Of a stretch of DNA of 64,000 nucleotides, positions 62,621-64,000 are shown piece after piece (position 1 is the first letter of the stretch; the number at the start of each line of letters is the position of its first letter). Origin of the DNA: Corynebacterium tuberculostearicum (GTDB lineage Bacteria > Actinomycetota > Actinomycetes > Mycobacteriales > Mycobacteriaceae). Location of the stretch: contig NZ_JACBZL010000001.1 in NCBI RefSeq assembly GCF_013408445.1, forward strand, positions 2,356,001-2,420,000, read 5' to 3'. The notes below the pieces were generated by a model. That model saw only the letters and a program-made list of their open reading frames with translations. It did not search any database and was not told the origin of the DNA. A program made the translations under genes and the position numbers.

Positions 62621-64000
62621 GAGCAATTATTCCCCACAGCAGATCGCTGCAGCCTTGGGCAAGGACTTTCCGCCTACCGAGGAACAAGCCCATGTGATCG
62701 AAGGCCCCTTTAGCCCCAAACTCGTGGTTGCCGGCGCTGGTGCCGGAAAGACAGAAACCATGGCCTCGCGCGTGGTGTATCTGGTGGCCAATGGCTATGT
62801 GCGCCCGGAGCAGGTTCTCGGCCTGACTTTCACCCGTAAGGCCGCGCAACAGCTGGAGCAGCGCATCCGGCGGCAGCTGATTAAATTGCGCGATTCCAGC
62901 CTCATCCCACCAGGCGGCGAGGTGGCAGAAGCGTTAGAAAACATTGCGCCGAAGGTAGCTACCTATGACTCCTATGCGGGAGAACTCGTTCGCGAATACG
63001 GGCTGTTGGTTCCAGTGGAGCCTACGGCTCGCATCATCACCGAGACCGAGCGCTATTCCTTGGCCTACGATGTGGTGCGCAATTACACCGGCCAGCTGGA
63101 AGACGATCGCGCCCTAGCCACGATTACCGAGACCCTGCTGAAATTCAGCCAAGATATCGATAATGGGCTCAAGGACACGAGTCACATCGCCGAGCATGCC
63201 CGCGATTTTCGGGCGGACATCGATAACCTCGATAAATCCCAAAAGAATGGTCCTGAATACTCGCAAAAGTTGCTGGAATATATTCAGACACAGGAGCGCC
63301 GCGTGCAGTACGTGCCGCTGCTGGAGGCCCTGAAAAAGGAACAATCCGAGCGACAAGTCATCACCTTTGGCGAGCAAATGGCTGTCGCTGCCCGCGTAGC
63401 GCGCGACCATCCTGTGGTGGGCAAGCAACAATCCCAGCGCTATAAGGTCGTCATGCTAGACGAGTACCAAGACACCTCCTATGCCCAGCGCGTGCTTCTA
63501 CGAAGCCTGTTCGGAGGGGAGCAAAAGGAACTTTCTGTGACGGCCGTGGGTGATCCAATGCAGGCCATCTACGGGTGGCGTGGTGCGACCTCTGAAAACC
63601 TCACTGCCTTTGTGGAGGACTTCCCGGTCGCGCCGGGCACACCCGCTCCGAAGGACCAGTTGACCACCTCTTGGCGCAACCCCTCTGGTGCGCTGGACTT
63701 GGCTAACTTAGTGGCGGAGGGCGTATTCGAAGGCGTTGAACGTCCCGTGGACGAGCTTTCTGCCGCCCCGCATAAGGGCGAAGGTGACATCCAGTTGGCG
63801 TACTTCGACAGCGAGGTTCGCGAGCGTGAATTCGTTGCCGAGTACCTGAAAGAGCAGTGGGAAAAGCGCGAGGGAGATACCTTCAGCGCGGCGGTTTTGG
63901 TGCGTAAAAATAGGCACTCCGCCCCCATCGCTGCGGCCCTAGACAAAGCGGGCGTACCCAATGAAATCATTGGTCTCGGTGGCCTGCTGTGGCAGCCAGA
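62613..64000 (+). CDS. adnB: AdnB, helicase-nuclease motor subunit (cut by window edge)
   Basis: Partner motor of AdnA; 462 codons are visible to the right edge without a stop. The N-terminal part has an intact Walker A VVAGAGAGKTETM, Ia LGLTFTRKAAQQLEQRI, motif II VVMLDEYQDTSYAQ and motif III GDPMQAIYGWRGA, plus a TSWRNP motif IV. The C-terminal nuclease is beyond the window. ATG 62613 lies inside the end of adnA, so both subunits are made together. Known mycobacterial AdnB is about 1100 residues. Confidence 0.92.
   Translation, partial: MPKSNYSPQQIAAALGKDFPPTEEQAHVIEGPFSPKLVVAGAGAGKTETMASRVVYLVANGYVRPEQVLGLTFTRKAAQQLEQRIRRQLIKLRDSSLIPPGGEVAEALENIAPKVATYDSYAGELVREYGLLVPVEPTARIITETERYSLAYDVVRNYTGQLEDDRALATITETLLKFSQDIDNGLKDTSHIAEHARDFRADIDNLDKSQKNGPEYSQKLLEYIQTQERRVQYVPLLEALKKEQSERQVITFGEQMAVAARVARDHPVVGKQQSQRYKVVMLDEYQDTSYAQRVLLRSLFGGEQKELSVTAVGDPMQAIYGWRGATSENLTAFVEDFPVAPGTPAPKDQLTTSWRNPSGALDLANLVAEGVFEGVERPVDELSAAPHKGEGDIQLAYFDSEVREREFVAEYLKEQWEKREGDTFSAAVLVRKNRHSAPIAAALDKAGVPNEIIGLGGLLWQP

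Overview
The window is chromosomal DNA of a high-GC actinobacterium, almost certainly a Corynebacterium. This rests on gene content and order: mannose-nucleotide and arabinogalactan-linker genes (LCP protein, wbbL, manC), whiB2, manB, tobH and manA; then tmk, mtrA, mtrB, lpqB, comF, hpf and secA; then rsgA, aroA, sigH, rshA, bL37 and whiB1; then rhlE and adnAB. These blocks follow the core order shared by corynebacteria and mycobacteria. Many genes have a -10 box 6 to 9 nt before the start codon and no Shine-Dalgarno, i.e. they look leaderless, which is also typical of the group. I saw no rRNA, tRNA, CRISPR array, intact insertion sequence or replication origin.

Left part (1-18 kb) is accessory and transport-rich. 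It holds a partial, AT-richer unknown gene at the edge, gluconate kinase and permease, a secreted zinc metalloprotease, a complete ugpAEBC-type ABC importer, an M20 amidohydrolase, a ThrE-type exporter, an MHS-family MFS transporter, a YrhK-domain protein and a serine/threonine-type permease. Next come the decayed end of a betaine-binding-protein gene and a secreted protein with a possible beta-pore-like region. Between the transporters lie three copies of a structured noncoding element that look like a family of small RNAs on the minus strand. This is the most interesting novelty candidate in the window.

Middle part (18-46 kb) is envelope and core metabolism. The LCP/WbbL/ManC/ManB/ManA genes supply GDP-mannose and attach arabinogalactan. 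They are interrupted by a sulfite-assimilation island (fpr, cysI, cysX, cysY chelatase, cysZ, cobA) in which the sulfate-activating and APS/PAPS-reducing genes known from C. glutamicum are absent. MtrA-MtrB-LpqB is followed by ComF, long-form HPF and SecA1.

Right part (46-64 kb) has small secreted proteins, RsgA, EPSP synthase, an SRAP (HMCES-type) DNA-protein crosslink protein, YbaK, the thiol-stress sigma factor SigH with its zinc anti-sigma factor, the 24-residue ribosomal protein bL37, WhiB1, a DEAD-box helicase with a beta-propeller membrane protein, a DUF3152 protein, and the AdnA-AdnB helicase-nuclease genes. AdnB runs off the right edge. AdnA here has lost the Walker A lysine.
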